Shown here piece by piece: positions 34,454-44,204 of a stretch of 64,000 nucleotides of DNA. The notes under the pieces were generated by a model. The model did no database searches. It saw only the letters and a program-made list of their open reading frames with translations, and was not told where the DNA came from. Positions within the stretch are counted from its first letter, which is position 1, and each line of letters begins with the position of its first letter. Origin of the DNA: Phytophthora colocasiae (taxonomy: Eukaryota; Oomycota; Peronosporomycetes; Peronosporales; Peronosporaceae); NCBI GenBank assembly GCA_018806915.1, contig JAGKQI010000103.1, positions 1,302,001 through 1,366,000 of the forward strand, in the 5' to 3' direction. A program made the translations under genes and the position numbers.

Positions 34454-34867
34454 CACGTCCGACATTCATTCAAGTGACGATATTAAGTCACCTTCGCACG
34501 ACCTTGCTCAAGAGTGAACAGAAGCCAGTCATTTTCCGCCCTATAAAAGCTCTACAAACGCCGAAATTTATGAAATCTATTCACGCGGGCCTTTTTAAAT
34601 TACCTCTCATTTATCTGCCGTGTTCCTAGAGCACCTTTGTGAGTGACGCGATGGTTCCTCCAGGCTTCTATGTACTGAAGGTACAGGTCTCATGTACCCC
34701 TAATTCTCACTTAAGTACGAGCTGCTAACATTGATTTATTATTTCATCTTCTTTAGATCAACCTTTTTCGACCAATTAAAGACACGAATCGAACGGTGGT
34801 GGAAATATTCAATTTGAATGGGTTGATGACAAGTTAAACCAAAATCAACCAACTTCAACTTCAACTC
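34454..34867. other. Non-coding gap between MULE and Tc1 remnants
   Basis: No gene or clear repeat recognised. AT-rich; short frames only. Confidence 0.3.
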
Positions 34868-36025
34868 ATATGGCGGTGGCTAAACTGCCACTTGGTTTTA
34901 TTCGTTAAAGCTCTGGCACTTTAAGCTACTCAAATCTTGGTCTTGGCACCATGGAGCTCTAGGACGGACACACACACATCTTGGGCATTGAATTGAGAAG
35001 CTTTATCCTCCCAGTAGTGATTCACGAGTCTGGAACTGGCTCCCATCGGCGTAAACGGCCCGCGCTAGACCCCCCCACACACGGTTATCAATGGGTTAAG
35101 GTCCGGAGACTTCGCTGGCCACGTCATTGTCGTCACATCTTCCTCTTCAAGGAACGCCATGGTAGTCCTGGATGAGTGACTGGAGGTGTTGGCTTGTTGA
35201 AAAACGCAGTCTCGACCATATATCCGATCGATTGAGGGCAGCAAATGCGCAGAAACCGTAGAAGTGTAGCGTTCACTGTCCTGTGTGCCCTCTAAAATGA
35301 CCAATTCGCTCTTCCCCTGAGCACGAAAGCCCCCTACACCATCACACTTCCACCTCCGCTTTGCCGACGGGGGTACATCTGCGGTTCGAGCCGTAGTCAT
35401 GCCAATAGTACTAAAGGCCATGGGGCCATCCAGATTAAACTTTTTCGTCCGAACAGACGACTTTTGACCATTTTTTAGTGCCCCAAGTCACCTTATCTCG
35501 AGCTCACATGAGGTGCGCGTCCTTATGCTTCTGCGTCAACACAGGCGACACCATGCGCTTCTTGTACTTAAAGATGGGCCTGGAGCGAAGAATCTCGCGA
35601 ATTCTACGCTCACTGATAGGGAGCCCAAGCTTTGTTAAGCTTGGCAGAGCTTAATTTTCCACGAGAAGCCTTTAGAAGCAGCCGTCGTTCAGCTGTAGGG
35701 GTCAGTTTCTTAGCTGTCCCTGGTCTTTTGATGGTGTTGTAGGCCGCAGGATTGGCAAGGACCGCGGTCACGACCAACCTCGAGCGGTTGACGTCTTTGG
35801 CAATCGCTCGTTTGCTTTAACTTTGCTTCTGTAGAGCAAATATTGCCCCCTTTTCGCTCTCAGTCAATACCGGCCCTCGTGGCATTAAGCCTGGTGCCAA
35901 CGCGAACAATAGTAGATGAGTAGAAACGTTAAAATCCAGGCCATAACATACTCCCAGTTGAGGTCACCGACACGCATTTACCTGACGAAAAATGAGGTGG
36001 CAGTATAGCTATCACCGCCTAATCG
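34868..36025 (-). mobile_element. Tc1/mariner-type element remnant
   Basis: A leftward transposase remnant lies between imperfect inverted repeats: TGGCGGTGGCTAAACTGCC at 34871 and, inverted, GGTGGCAGTATAGCTATCACC near 35998. A third related box (GGGGGCAGTATAACCACC) lies at 36165, so the outer limit is uncertain. Confidence 0.5.
35000..35885 (-). pseudogene. Tc1/mariner transposase
   Basis: Begins at ATG 35885 with MPRGPVLTESEKGAIFAL, the usual N-terminal HTH, and continues through AIAKDVNRSRLVV, YNTIKRPGTAKKLT, SERRIREILRS and KYKKRMVSPVLTQKHKDAR. The DDE core follows: VVCSDEKKFNLDGP (first Asp), GRDCVFQQANTSSHSSRT (family has Asp where this copy has Ala) and TWPAKSPDLNPL. At least two stops (near 35815 and 35505) and several shifts break it. 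Non-functional, but complete enough to class. Confidence 0.82.
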
Positions 36026-36720
36026 CCTAGGCCAATCACCGTTTTTGCTTGAAGCGGGCAAGTTCGCGAATGACATGAAACGAGTCGTTCGATTCTTATT
36101 GATTCCTTTGGTCGAAATAGGTTGAGATAAAGTAGCTTATTGGATGAAATACAGAAAATACGTGGGGGCAGTATAACCACCTCCAGCACTGTATTTCTGG
36201 ATGCTTAGGAATAGCTTTCTGGAAGCTACGAATTATAGTCTCTGTTTTATGCGCACCCCAAGCAGCAATTGTAGCGTTAATTTCGATGAGTTACGAGCGA
36301 GAGGGAACCGGGGACGCAGCTGCACCCGTGCGACATCTGTGGAAGATTGTGGTTATCCCTTCGCCTGACTGTAAAGGAGCCCAATGGACCAGAAGTGTAC
36401 TTCAGAGTGTGCACAACTCTGAAGATCAAATACACTCTGTCTGGTCACCGGACTTTCCCCGACGATGAGTGCCTAATTCCTGGCGAAAAGTCTCTCAGGA
36501 GATCGTATCTCTGAGAGATCTCAACCCGTTACCGTCCAGCGCGACGATGGTGGTTCAATGATCTACACTACCTACCCGCAGAGACCAAGTATCGCGCGCC
36601 GAACGCCGCGCACCCATGCAACCCTCAAGAACTTGTGTACGTTGAGCATTGATACTCCGTACTATGATATCCTGCTCAAGACTCCCACTCTGAATGACCA
36701 AGATTCTGAAAACCCGGATA
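36026..36720. other. Unassigned sequence
   Basis: No supported gene. A 60-codon frame at 36286-36468 has no recognisable domain. If 36721-37175 is an LTR read leftward, this stretch would be the start of its internal region, but no Gag was found. Confidence 0.25.
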
Positions 36721-37175
36721 CCAGGCTCTGATATCAACGAAGATTCAAGACCATACTGAAACCAAGTCAAGTGATGCCTGACCTGCACATCCCCCGTAAT
36801 GACGTCTCTACCTATCAACCCATTGAGATCTGCCGCACTGACTGCATACTGAGACCAAGTCAAGATATCTGATTCATTTGAAAACCAAGAGTACCTGAGA
36901 TACGAAGACTGACTGCATGAAGAACGCCAAGGAAGACAACAAAAAGTGAGACACAAGAAAGATATGAGAGTTATGAGAAAGATAAAACGATAAATAGAGT
37001 TCAATTTGCTTGCTACTGCACAAGTCCGCTTGAGAGGTACCCAAGCCACTGCGCCGAGGACGTACGCCGTGTACATCAGACTTAAGGAGACACTCACTTC
37101 TCTTCACAACGAATTTCAGACCCCGGTGAAGGTCATATCCGAACCCACGAGGATACCACAAGGTACCACACACCC
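36721..37175 (-). repeat. Possible Copia LTR plus primer-binding site
   Basis: Read leftward, the segment ends at TTGATATCAGAGCCTGG (36737-36721), close to the TGGTATCAGAGC initiator-Met primer site of plant and oomycete Copia elements. The presumed LTR contains two copies of a CTTGACTTGGT-TCAGTATG motif (about 36768 and 36848). Ends are not exact (no CA before the primer site) and no partner LTR was seen. A 180-codon leftward frame across it is considered chance. Confidence 0.35.
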
Positions 37176-37400
37176 GCCTACGTTGTACCCCTCTTTGAAA
37201 TCCTTTCAGTAATCATATAATCGGGTTCACTGTACGTCATCTGCTTCGCGACCAACGTTTCACAGACTTCGCAACAGCACTACATATTGCCCATGAACTG
37301 GACCAGGCTCGTGCGCATGAATACGCTCGATATTGATAACTCTATATTTCTAATATCCATGGGCATTTTTTTCATCTGTACGTCTCCGCCATCGGTAAAG

Positions 37401-37467
37401 CCCCCCCCCCCCCCCCTCTCTCTCTCTCTCTCACACACACAGATATATATATATATATATATATATT
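37401..37467. repeat. Compound microsatellite
   Basis: C16, then (CT)n, (CA)n and (TA)n tracts in succession. Lies directly before the tRNA-like segment. Confidence 0.95.
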
Positions 37468-37470
37468 CAC

Positions 37471-37540
37471 ACCCACGAAGCCCTGATGGTTGAGCCCAGC
37501 TGAAAGGCTAGTGGAGTTGGTTCGAATCCAACCGTGGGCT
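37471..37540 (+). other. tRNA-like sequence (degenerate tRNA or SINE head)
   Basis: A perfect T-arm (GTTGG TTCGAAT CCAAC, 37516-37532) is followed by CGTGGG, which pairs with CCCACG at 37472-37477 as an acceptor-like stem. An A-box-like TGGTTGAGCCC lies at 37488. AGCC/GGCT can form an anticodon-like stem, but no D-stem can be drawn, so it is not a standard tRNA. RNA polymerase III boxes next to a microsatellite suggest a SINE remnant. Confidence 0.4.
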
Positions 37541-37694
37541 AACCTTTTCCTGTCTATGAGGTATCTGAGAGGTCAGCTTAGCTTGCTGTAGTGCAGCGGA
37601 TTTCCACATGCCGTTAAGTTTGCTGTACGAGTGATCGGATGCTAAAGTGGCAATAAAAATAATCAGTTCGCCATCAATATCGTTTATTTTCAGG

Positions 37695-38150
37695 TTAAAC
37701 ATCGCTAGAGTCGTTAAGCGAGTTGTCTTCAACAGCCTCGTCTTCGATGAAGGTCTTGCGTATCAGTGCACGACGCTCACGGTTGAACAAGGCAACCAGG
37801 TGGTATTGCTTCTGGTAGGTTCCAGCGTCGGCTTCCAGTCCACCAAGTAGTAGGTCTTGTGCCTGACTACCACACGCTGAAGTAGATGTCGCACGCCGTA
37901 CACCCCGTGAACCTTCCGCGCCATCTGTTAGCCAAATGAGCCACTTTGTCTCGACTAGGCAGCGCTTCTTCTTCTTCTCCTTGTCCTTCAAACTTGGAAA
38001 AATTTCGTCCAGCGCTTCGGCAATTTTTTCACCCGTGTAAACCTTTTGCATTAGCGTGTTTCGAAGCATTCGCATAGACGCATCCATGAGGCAAACATGG
38101 GCTGCTTTTGCATGCTCAATGCAAAGTTCTTTGAAGTCATGGTATCAAAT
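37695..38150 (-). CDS. Hypothetical ORF fragment
   Basis: A leftward frame running from about 38150 (FKELCIEHAKAAHVCLMDAS) to 37695 with EALDEIFPSLKDKEKKKKRC and an acidic end EDEAVEDNSLNDSSDV. No family recognised. Surrounded by transposon debris, so likely part of a transposon protein; no in-frame start with good context. Confidence 0.3.
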
Positions 38151-38305
38151 GACTGGAGTGATCGTCGGCATGCTTGACTTAATGGGTTGGTGATGAATGG
38201 AAACGCGGTGCATTTGATTTCCTCGTATAGTATTTTGTAATAATTGTAAGTTGCCAAATAAATGGGCGTAAACAAAAAAGGCCACGAGCAAGTAAGACAA
38301 CAGTT

Positions 38306-38400
38306 ACCGAATAAGTGGTATGTTCCCGAATAAGTGCCCCGTTATAGAATAAGTGGTCCGTCACCGAATAAGTGGCCTGTAACTAAATAATTAGTCCGTT
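38306..38400. repeat. Degenerate tandem repeats, about 20-bp unit
   Basis: Five successive units built on CGAATAAGTGGYCCGT: at about 38307, 38327, 38346, 38364 and 38383, with increasing divergence. They precede an HTH-containing reading frame and resemble subterminal transposase-binding repeats of DNA transposons. Confidence 0.65.
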
Positions 38401-38472
38401 GCAAAACCGGTCTTAGATAGCCAGTCTACAATTTTCTTCCGAGCGAGCGTGACGGCATCTAGTAGACGCGCG

Positions 38473-38799
38473 ATGGAGGGGGCTGCGACCCACAACTATG
38501 AGTCACTGACCGTTGAAGAGACGTTAGATAAGCTTATAGAGTGGAAAGCCCACGAGGAATGGGGACCAAGACGTGCTGCGCAAGAGCTGGGTGTGAGCCG
38601 AGATGCACAGTCAAGGTGGTTGAAGAAGTTTCCTGATCCAGAACTATTGGAGAGCGACAAGAAGAGAAAGAGCGAAAAGGGAGAAGGAGGAAGCGGAAGC
38701 CTCCAAAATTTGAGCCGAGGGTTGAGGGGTACTACGCCACATGCATGCAGGAAGCCGGACAAGCAACCTGCAGCGGGATTCCCGAGTTCCTGTTGTTGA
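38473..38799 (+). pseudogene. HTH-domain transposon protein fragment
   Basis: Starts MEGAATHNYESLTVEETL and has WGPRRAAQELGVSRDAQSRW, a classic helix-turn-helix. It then becomes Lys/Glu-rich and Ser/Gly-rich and drifts out of frame; the following frame to 39077 is low complexity (Lys/Glu). Likely the DNA-binding N-terminus of an unidentified transposase. Confidence 0.4.
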
Positions 38800-39078
38800 A
38801 GGAAGGCACAAGAAAGGTGTATGCGTCAAGATTCATCAAACGCGCTAAGACTGCGAAAGACTCTTTCGGAACGGAGAACGAACTACAAGACGAGAATACA
38901 GGTCAGTCCAATCCTCAATATGGTACAATCTGCAGTGGCCAACCTCAAGCTGCTGTAGAAGGGGAAAAGAAGAAAGAAGAAAAGGAAGAAGAGGAGGAGA
39001 TAATGCATACAGCTGATGATATCGTACAGGTCCACATGGTCCTACAAGTGACGGCAGCAACTTCACCCTCTGCGTAAA

Positions 39079-39441
39079 ACTTTAGCCATTGTGGACGAGT
39101 TGACTTGCTTCACAGCACGATCAGGCCTCTTCGCTGACGATACAATATGGGAATCCGCACAAAATTGCAGTCCGATTCACTGGTGGAAGGGCTTCATTGG
39201 AAGATCGTGTCCGAACCTTCAGTCTATGGCTTTGCGTACGCTAGGCTTTCCTGCCTCCTCTGGGCTTTCCAGGAGCAAGCGTGAGATGTTTGACAAGATC
39301 CAAGTTATGAATTCCAAGTATATGAACGAGGAGCAGGCAGGTAAGGCTGCATTTTTGTTCTTGAACTCGAGCCTGGCATCAAGCGTGGAAGACCGCGTCG
39401 TCACCACCAATATGGAAATCGTGTACAGTAAGTATCGATAA
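39079..39441 (+). pseudogene. hAT transposase C-terminal (dimerisation) fragment
   Basis: Encodes IHWWKGFIGRSCPNLQSMAL, TLGFPASSGLSRSKREMF and GKAAFLFLNSSLAS: the order W, P-L-A, P-S-S-x-x-S-E-R-like and N of the hAT C-terminal family dimerisation domain. The key ER pair reads SK here. Opposite in orientation to the hAT body at 39670-40870, so it comes from a different copy or an inversion. Confidence 0.65.
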
Positions 39442-39669
39442 GAATTGCCACGTCCAACGTTTAATCGCAAAGCAAGACACTGGGCGACTCAGGTCGTTTC
39501 CGACTCCGTTCAGGCTTGGGAGCTTGAGGAATCGTCTCCTGGTTGCCATGGTCCGACTGTGTTGTTGAGAATGGTGGTCGTGGAGGGTTGCTAAAGTTGA
39601 GAATAATCTTCTTCGTCTTCAGCACTTTGAAAACGACCAGATGCTTGGAAGGAGGCAGAAGATCAAGCG

Positions 39670-40870
39670 CTACCTCCATTTCGATTCCGTTCTACCGTAG
39701 ACTTCTGCATTTGTAGTCCTCTTCATAAACGTCATAGCCTCGCTCGTAGCTTCTACTGACAAACCCGGCTGTGGAAATCGAGGATCCAGGAGATACGCTG
39801 TGTACATTGCGGGGTGTTGAACAAACTGCAAATACTTCGAGATAATATGCTGGAACGTTGACGCGAGACTCCCATACTTATCAAGGTGGGCCCACAGGAG
39901 CGTAAATCGATGGTAGAACGTAGACAGCAAGGGGGAATCCGACTCGAGCATCTTCATAATCTCGAAAAAGGGTTCAAACAGACCTGTTAACATTGAAATC
40001 TCGTCCCAAAAAAAAAGGCTGTTGATCTCGTCCCTGACCTTCGAGTTGAGATTGTTCAGTGTGCCATTTTCTGTGCGGAGAATATCCAGGGAGTAGTGGT
40101 TGCGCTTAACGGCAAACAAACATTGCAGCAGTCCGATTGGGCTCGCATCGTTTGGGTCTCCCATTGGCTCTTGAGTTTGTCCAGACACACGGGCAATCGC
40201 ACAGCGCGCCGTGGGGTCTTGCACGAAGAAGCTCATCAATTTCATGCAAGTGTCAATCATGTTGGCAATGATGGACATATCGAGCATCTCCTTCATCATC
40301 GAGCTCATTATGTGTGCACAGCTTGGTAGGAACGCGATCGCAGGGTACTTTTGTTGGAGAGAAAGCGATGCCTGCTGCATGTCATAACTCACATCCGTCA
40401 CAATGACTGAGACTTTGCCTGTGCCGATCTGTGTCATAATATCCTCGATCCTGTCCACAAGATCTTCGACCGTGTGCGGCATACTCTCAAAGCCAAACAT
40501 AGCCGGACTCGGTTTGCCGACAAAACAGGTCGCTAGTAACCGCTTTTGCCAGGATTCCACTCCGAGCCCCACAGCCGTGGCATCAAGCACTTCTACTCGA
40601 AGCTTGAGCTGTACTTCAGCGTACTCAAGATCCAGCACCGACGTCCCTAGTGATAAGGCACTGGGCGGGTCGTAGGCCGGGTTATAGGCAACTAAGTTAC
40701 CATCACTATTGACTACATAGTGAAACCAAGCAGTACGCACCATATTTGCGGCTGACCGTTCTCATCTCAGTCTTAATGTGCACTGGGCATTTCGTACATT
40801 CGTGCGCCAGGTGCATACGCATGCGAACGATCAGTCCGCACATGTTGAGGCCGCAGTATTTAATATAATC
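39670..40870 (-). pseudogene. hAT transposase (BED finger and DUF659-like core)
   Basis: Leftward: a truncated BED finger (CGLIVRMRMHLAHECTKC, about 40845-40785), then a 357-residue open frame 40743-39670 with KVSVIVTDVSYDMQQAS, FLPSCAHIMSSMMKEML and YTAYLLDPRFPQP, all typical of oomycete hAT/DUF659 transposases. The N-terminal frame and the C-terminal dimerisation domain are missing or shifted. Probably inactive, though the core is open for over 1 kb. Confidence 0.75.
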
Positions 40871-41096
40871 AATCACATCGTAACGTAATATCCACCTGTC
40901 GCTCGAAAATCAGAAATAGCATCATGCCAGTGCCCCATCCTGTCCGCGTAGTTGATGTGTTAGCGAGCTCTCCCACTGCCATCGTTTCTGTTTCATCTCA
41001 TTTCTCGAAGCACCCGTCTCAATATCTCGCCCCATATTTCACGAAAGGAGCCTCAATAATCCCGACGAAATCCCGCTTTTCTTCTTCACCGTCACT

Positions 41097-42115
41097 GTTT
41101 GTGGTGGTCCAGGTATCGATTACATTCAACACTAGCAGTTTTTACGAGTGAGCGCGTTTACTGTGTACTGACCTGGCGGCGCATATTCTCGTTGCAGGCT
41201 CTGTTTTTTTCTTCTTCTTTTGTGTGGATGGCCAGAAGGCCGTTTCACAGTTCGTCTTAGTCTCGGGTGTAGCGATCGGCGACCGACCGTTCAAGACGGA
41301 CTATTTGATCAAACATGTCCATATGTGTTTGGTCTACCCTAACCGTGTCTCCAAGTCCAGTGTCCTGAAGATGCTCAATATCAAGACGGGGAATGGATAT
41401 TACCTGGTCTACCTGGTCCCGCGTGAACGTTCTTTGCCGTCCAAGGCTGGCGTGTCAACCCAAAAGTCGATTACTGGGTATGTGTTAACTCTGGCGGGAA
41501 CAGTATTTCATGGTGTAGCAGTAACCAAGTATCTGTTTCTCTCTCGACAGCTGAGGCTGAACTATTTGCCGTAAGTGAAGGAGCAAAGGAGAGCGAGTGG
41601 TTATGGTATCTGCTGAAGAAAAGTAAGACCAAGTTCAACGAGACACTTTGCTTGTTCAAGTCGGGGACTCCACCATCAGACAAGGCAAGTGTCGGGTTCC
41701 TCACGAAGGGGTCCACGGAAGAAAAGAAGAGAAAGGTTATTGACATCATCATCGAAATGAAGTACATGGTTGAGGAGGGTAGAGAGAAGGGGTCAAGTCC
41801 TCTCGTAACTACTTGACGTATGGGGAGAAAATTAAAGCCCTCGTCGCGCATCGTGACTTCTTTATGAGGGGCATATCTGGATTACTGGCAGACCCGGGAG
41901 CGGCAAGTCCGCCGTCCTCCAAGTCGTCTACCCCACACATTACAGCAAGGATCTCAATAACATATTTTTCGACCACTACCAGCCCGACAAACACTCTCAT
42001 GTTCTGCTGCAAGACCTTGATCACGACTGCGTTGATAAACTGGGCGTGCAATTCCTTAAGTCAATTTGCGCTGAAGCTCCCTATCCATCAGAAGTACAAG
42101 GCTTGCCAACTGGCT
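41097..42115 (+). pseudogene. Endogenous CRESS-DNA-type Rep fragments (HUH + SF3 helicase)
   Basis: Viral-like replication initiator remnant. 41224-41464 encodes an HUH-type segment with HVH (41314-41322) in the setting KHVHMCLVYPNRVSKS. After an inserted RNase H piece, 41622-41815 encodes a linker, and 41820-41870 a helical stretch with LVAHRDFFMRG. A one-base shift later, 41878-42060 encodes the helicase: Walker A GRPGSGKS (41887-41910), NNIFFDHYQ, and a Walker B-like VLLQDLD (42001-42021), followed by LKS..YPSEVQG as in circular Rep proteins. Stops, the shift and the insertion make it non-functional. A possible upstream exon (ITFNT, 41112-41126, donor at 41149) may be HUH motif 1. Identification is by motif order only. 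Confidence 0.65.
41465..41620 (+). pseudogene. Copia RNase H fragment inside the Rep-like sequence
   Basis: Encodes KSITGYVLTLAG, then after a one-base shift SVSLSTAEAELFAVSEGAKE and SEWLWYLLKK, matching the same part of RNase H in the Copia at 16120-16270. Both borders carry AAAAG, a microhomology. Confidence 0.75.
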
Positions 42116-42117
42116 CG

Positions 42118-42660
42118 AACCACCGTCCTCGTCTCGGCTATTGGTACGGTCTTGGATTGTCACTTTCATTAAATGGATGTTAGCACTGCATTTCCCAATG
42201 AATCATTGGAAGGCGAACATCAGGTGTTCATGCATCAACCACCAGGCTACAGATAGGCTAGACATGACGGACTAATGTGTGAGCTAAAAAAGAGCAATTA
42301 TGGGCTGAAGCAAGCCAAAAATATGGTACAGAGTCTTGCACAAGTTTTTCATGAGCTTAGGTTTTGTCCGATGCAACAAGGAGTATTGCATCTATGTCCA
42401 AAAAGTGGGAGAGCATTGGATAATTGTGGTGGTCTATGTTGATGACCTCGCCATCATGTCTCGTGACATAAGTTGGATCTACCAGATAAAGAAAGATCTA
42501 TCTTCGAGATTCAAGTGTCGCCGTCACTATATTCATCCAAACCGTTGACATGGCTGCAGACATCTTAACCAAAGCTCTACCAACAGGGCAGTTTGCAAAG
42601 CTCCGCGAACTCATTGGATCAAAGCCCGGAAGACTACCATCGACAGTTAAGTCGGAGTGA
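42118..42660 (+). pseudogene. Copia reverse transcriptase and RNase H tail fragments
   Basis: 42130-42200 encodes AIGTVLDCHFH and MDVSTAF (a stop replaces Gln between). 42336-42480 encodes YCIYVQKVGEHW and the intact YVDD motif. Then the sequence jumps to the terminal RNase H block ADILTKALPTGQFAKLREL (42550-42620). The order RNase H (41465) - Rep-like - RT - RNase H tail shows rearrangement. Confidence 0.8.
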
Positions 42661-43090
42661 CACTTGTCGATGAATGATGGCACCAACTTTTTGGGGTACC
42701 CACGGAAGGCCTAAAACTACACATTAGATAAATTGTTATCAATAAAAAACAGAAAGAAATACCTTAAGACGCCTTCATACCTTAAGATGCTGCTTCAAGC
42801 GCACTTCCCAAGCGCCTTAAATGCGTTGGGTATGAACACCATTTTAGGGGTTCACGAAGTTTTTCGAGTGATTAACCCATTCGTGAGTGTAACCCATACC
42901 TTCAAGGTAGGGGTTATTCTCAAGGTTACAACTGCCATCGGCGTATGTGCGTTCTAGTCGTAGAAAAAGTTAATATCTTGTTAAAAAAAATCAACATGCA
43001 TTTACTTAACTCTGGGAGGAAAACCCCTTTATCTCGGCGGACAAAGTCGCCTTAATGCGGTCATTCTCCACCACATTGGCAAAGTTGGTT
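42661..43090. other. Non-coding repeat-like stretch
   Basis: No gene. ACCTTAAG-type motifs recur (42762, 42779) and AACCCATACCTTCAAGGTAGGGGTT at 42889-42913 forms a short inverted repeat. Nature unknown. Confidence 0.3.
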
Positions 43091-43096
43091 TCCCTC

Positions 43097-43990
43097 TCAA
43101 CGACCCCAAACAACCAGTAATCGAGGTCTGCCAGCACTCTGGACCCTTCGCGAGAACAACAACGCAGTGTCGGACGAGGGCATCACCAATACTCGTGAGA
43201 TACACTCCCTTACGCAGTGTTTGGACAAACGTCTGGAACAGTTCCACATTTGTGTATGAAGTGGACTCTGGAAGAGAAAATCATAACCCAACGGAAAATC
43301 GCTGCACTGAAGAACGCGAAAGAACTCCGTAGCTTCCACACGAGAAACCCCGTCTACCGTATCGGGATGTTCACGCTCGAAGTCCACCCATAGTTCGGTA
43401 GCCGTGGATGCAAGACCAGGGTCACAAAGGTGATAAAGCGCCGCGGGAAAAACGTCCATGAAGCAGTCACCAGCAGGAGAGGCCTGGTCACGACATGCGA
43501 TATGCTTCCTGTAATAATTGGCGTAGTATGTACCAGGCGCAGATCTTCACACCACTGCAGTACCTGATAGATACGAATCGTTGAGCGAGTTGCTCCTCCC
43601 ATACCCAGCTCAACTGAAGCGGCGTAAGTTGCCATTCCACGAGAAAGCACCGATGCGGATATTCGCCGCGAACGTCGTGCAGCTGCTCAACGTTGACTGG
43701 AACGAAGTAATCCCAAGGTGCTGATGGATCGTAGTGATTGGCACGGCCGTCCGCGGGATGCTTCGATGGGACAGGAGGCAATGCGTACGGGTGTCAGTCA
43801 CCAGAGTCGATACCACGCCTCAGGCGATTGAGTACACCAACAGGCTCGGTCTCCTCATCGCTATCATCATCAATCAGACCACTCGCTGATGGAGTGGGGG
43901 ATGGCGGACGTGCCGCGTGCAGACCCTCCGAGTCATCCTCCTCTGATTCTTTGCTTGAGCTGCCGAAGAGCGGACCACAGTGCAGTCTTC
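43097..43990 (-). pseudogene. Unidentified broken reading frame
   Basis: Leftward, an acidic Ser/Glu/Asp-rich segment (43985-43800, ending at a TGA near 43798) is followed by YDPSAPWDYFVPVNVEQLHD (about 43740-43680), LVEWQLTPLQLSW (other frame) and, after shifts, FPAALYHLCDPGLASTATEL and FEREHPDTVDGVSRVEATEF to 43097. The pattern suggests a decayed protein of 250 residues or more. No family recognised. An acidic start resembles N-termini of piggyBac transposases but the conserved core is absent. Confidence 0.3.
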
Positions 43991-44076
43991 AGGTAATTTT
44001 TAAAACGACTCGCCAGACGCGTCCGACGCCACCGAAGCGTTCGTCCAGAGGTCATTATGGCGCGGTGTTGAAACAG

Positions 44077-44130
44077 CCTAGCTTCGCCCCTGTCTCCATG
44101 TAGACACACAAAGACAGGGGCGAAGCTAGG
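44077..44130. repeat. Perfect 19-bp inverted repeat followed by T and G runs
   Basis: Arms 44077-44095 and 44112-44130 pair exactly around 16 bases; then T10 and G9-10 follow (44132-44152). A strong hairpin plus T-run resembles a polymerase III transcript end or a foldback element. Confidence 0.75.
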
Positions 44131-44204
44131 TCTTTTTTTTTTGGGGGGGGGGTCTAAAAAGGGATCACGTTCTACTACATTTGCGTACAGGTTACACGCC
44201 TTAA

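Noticed and set aside
36555..37097. 180-codon leftward frame with several hydrophobic stretches
   Set aside because: It runs through a presumed LTR with a repeated motif and a primer-site-like end; no family match. Treated as chance.
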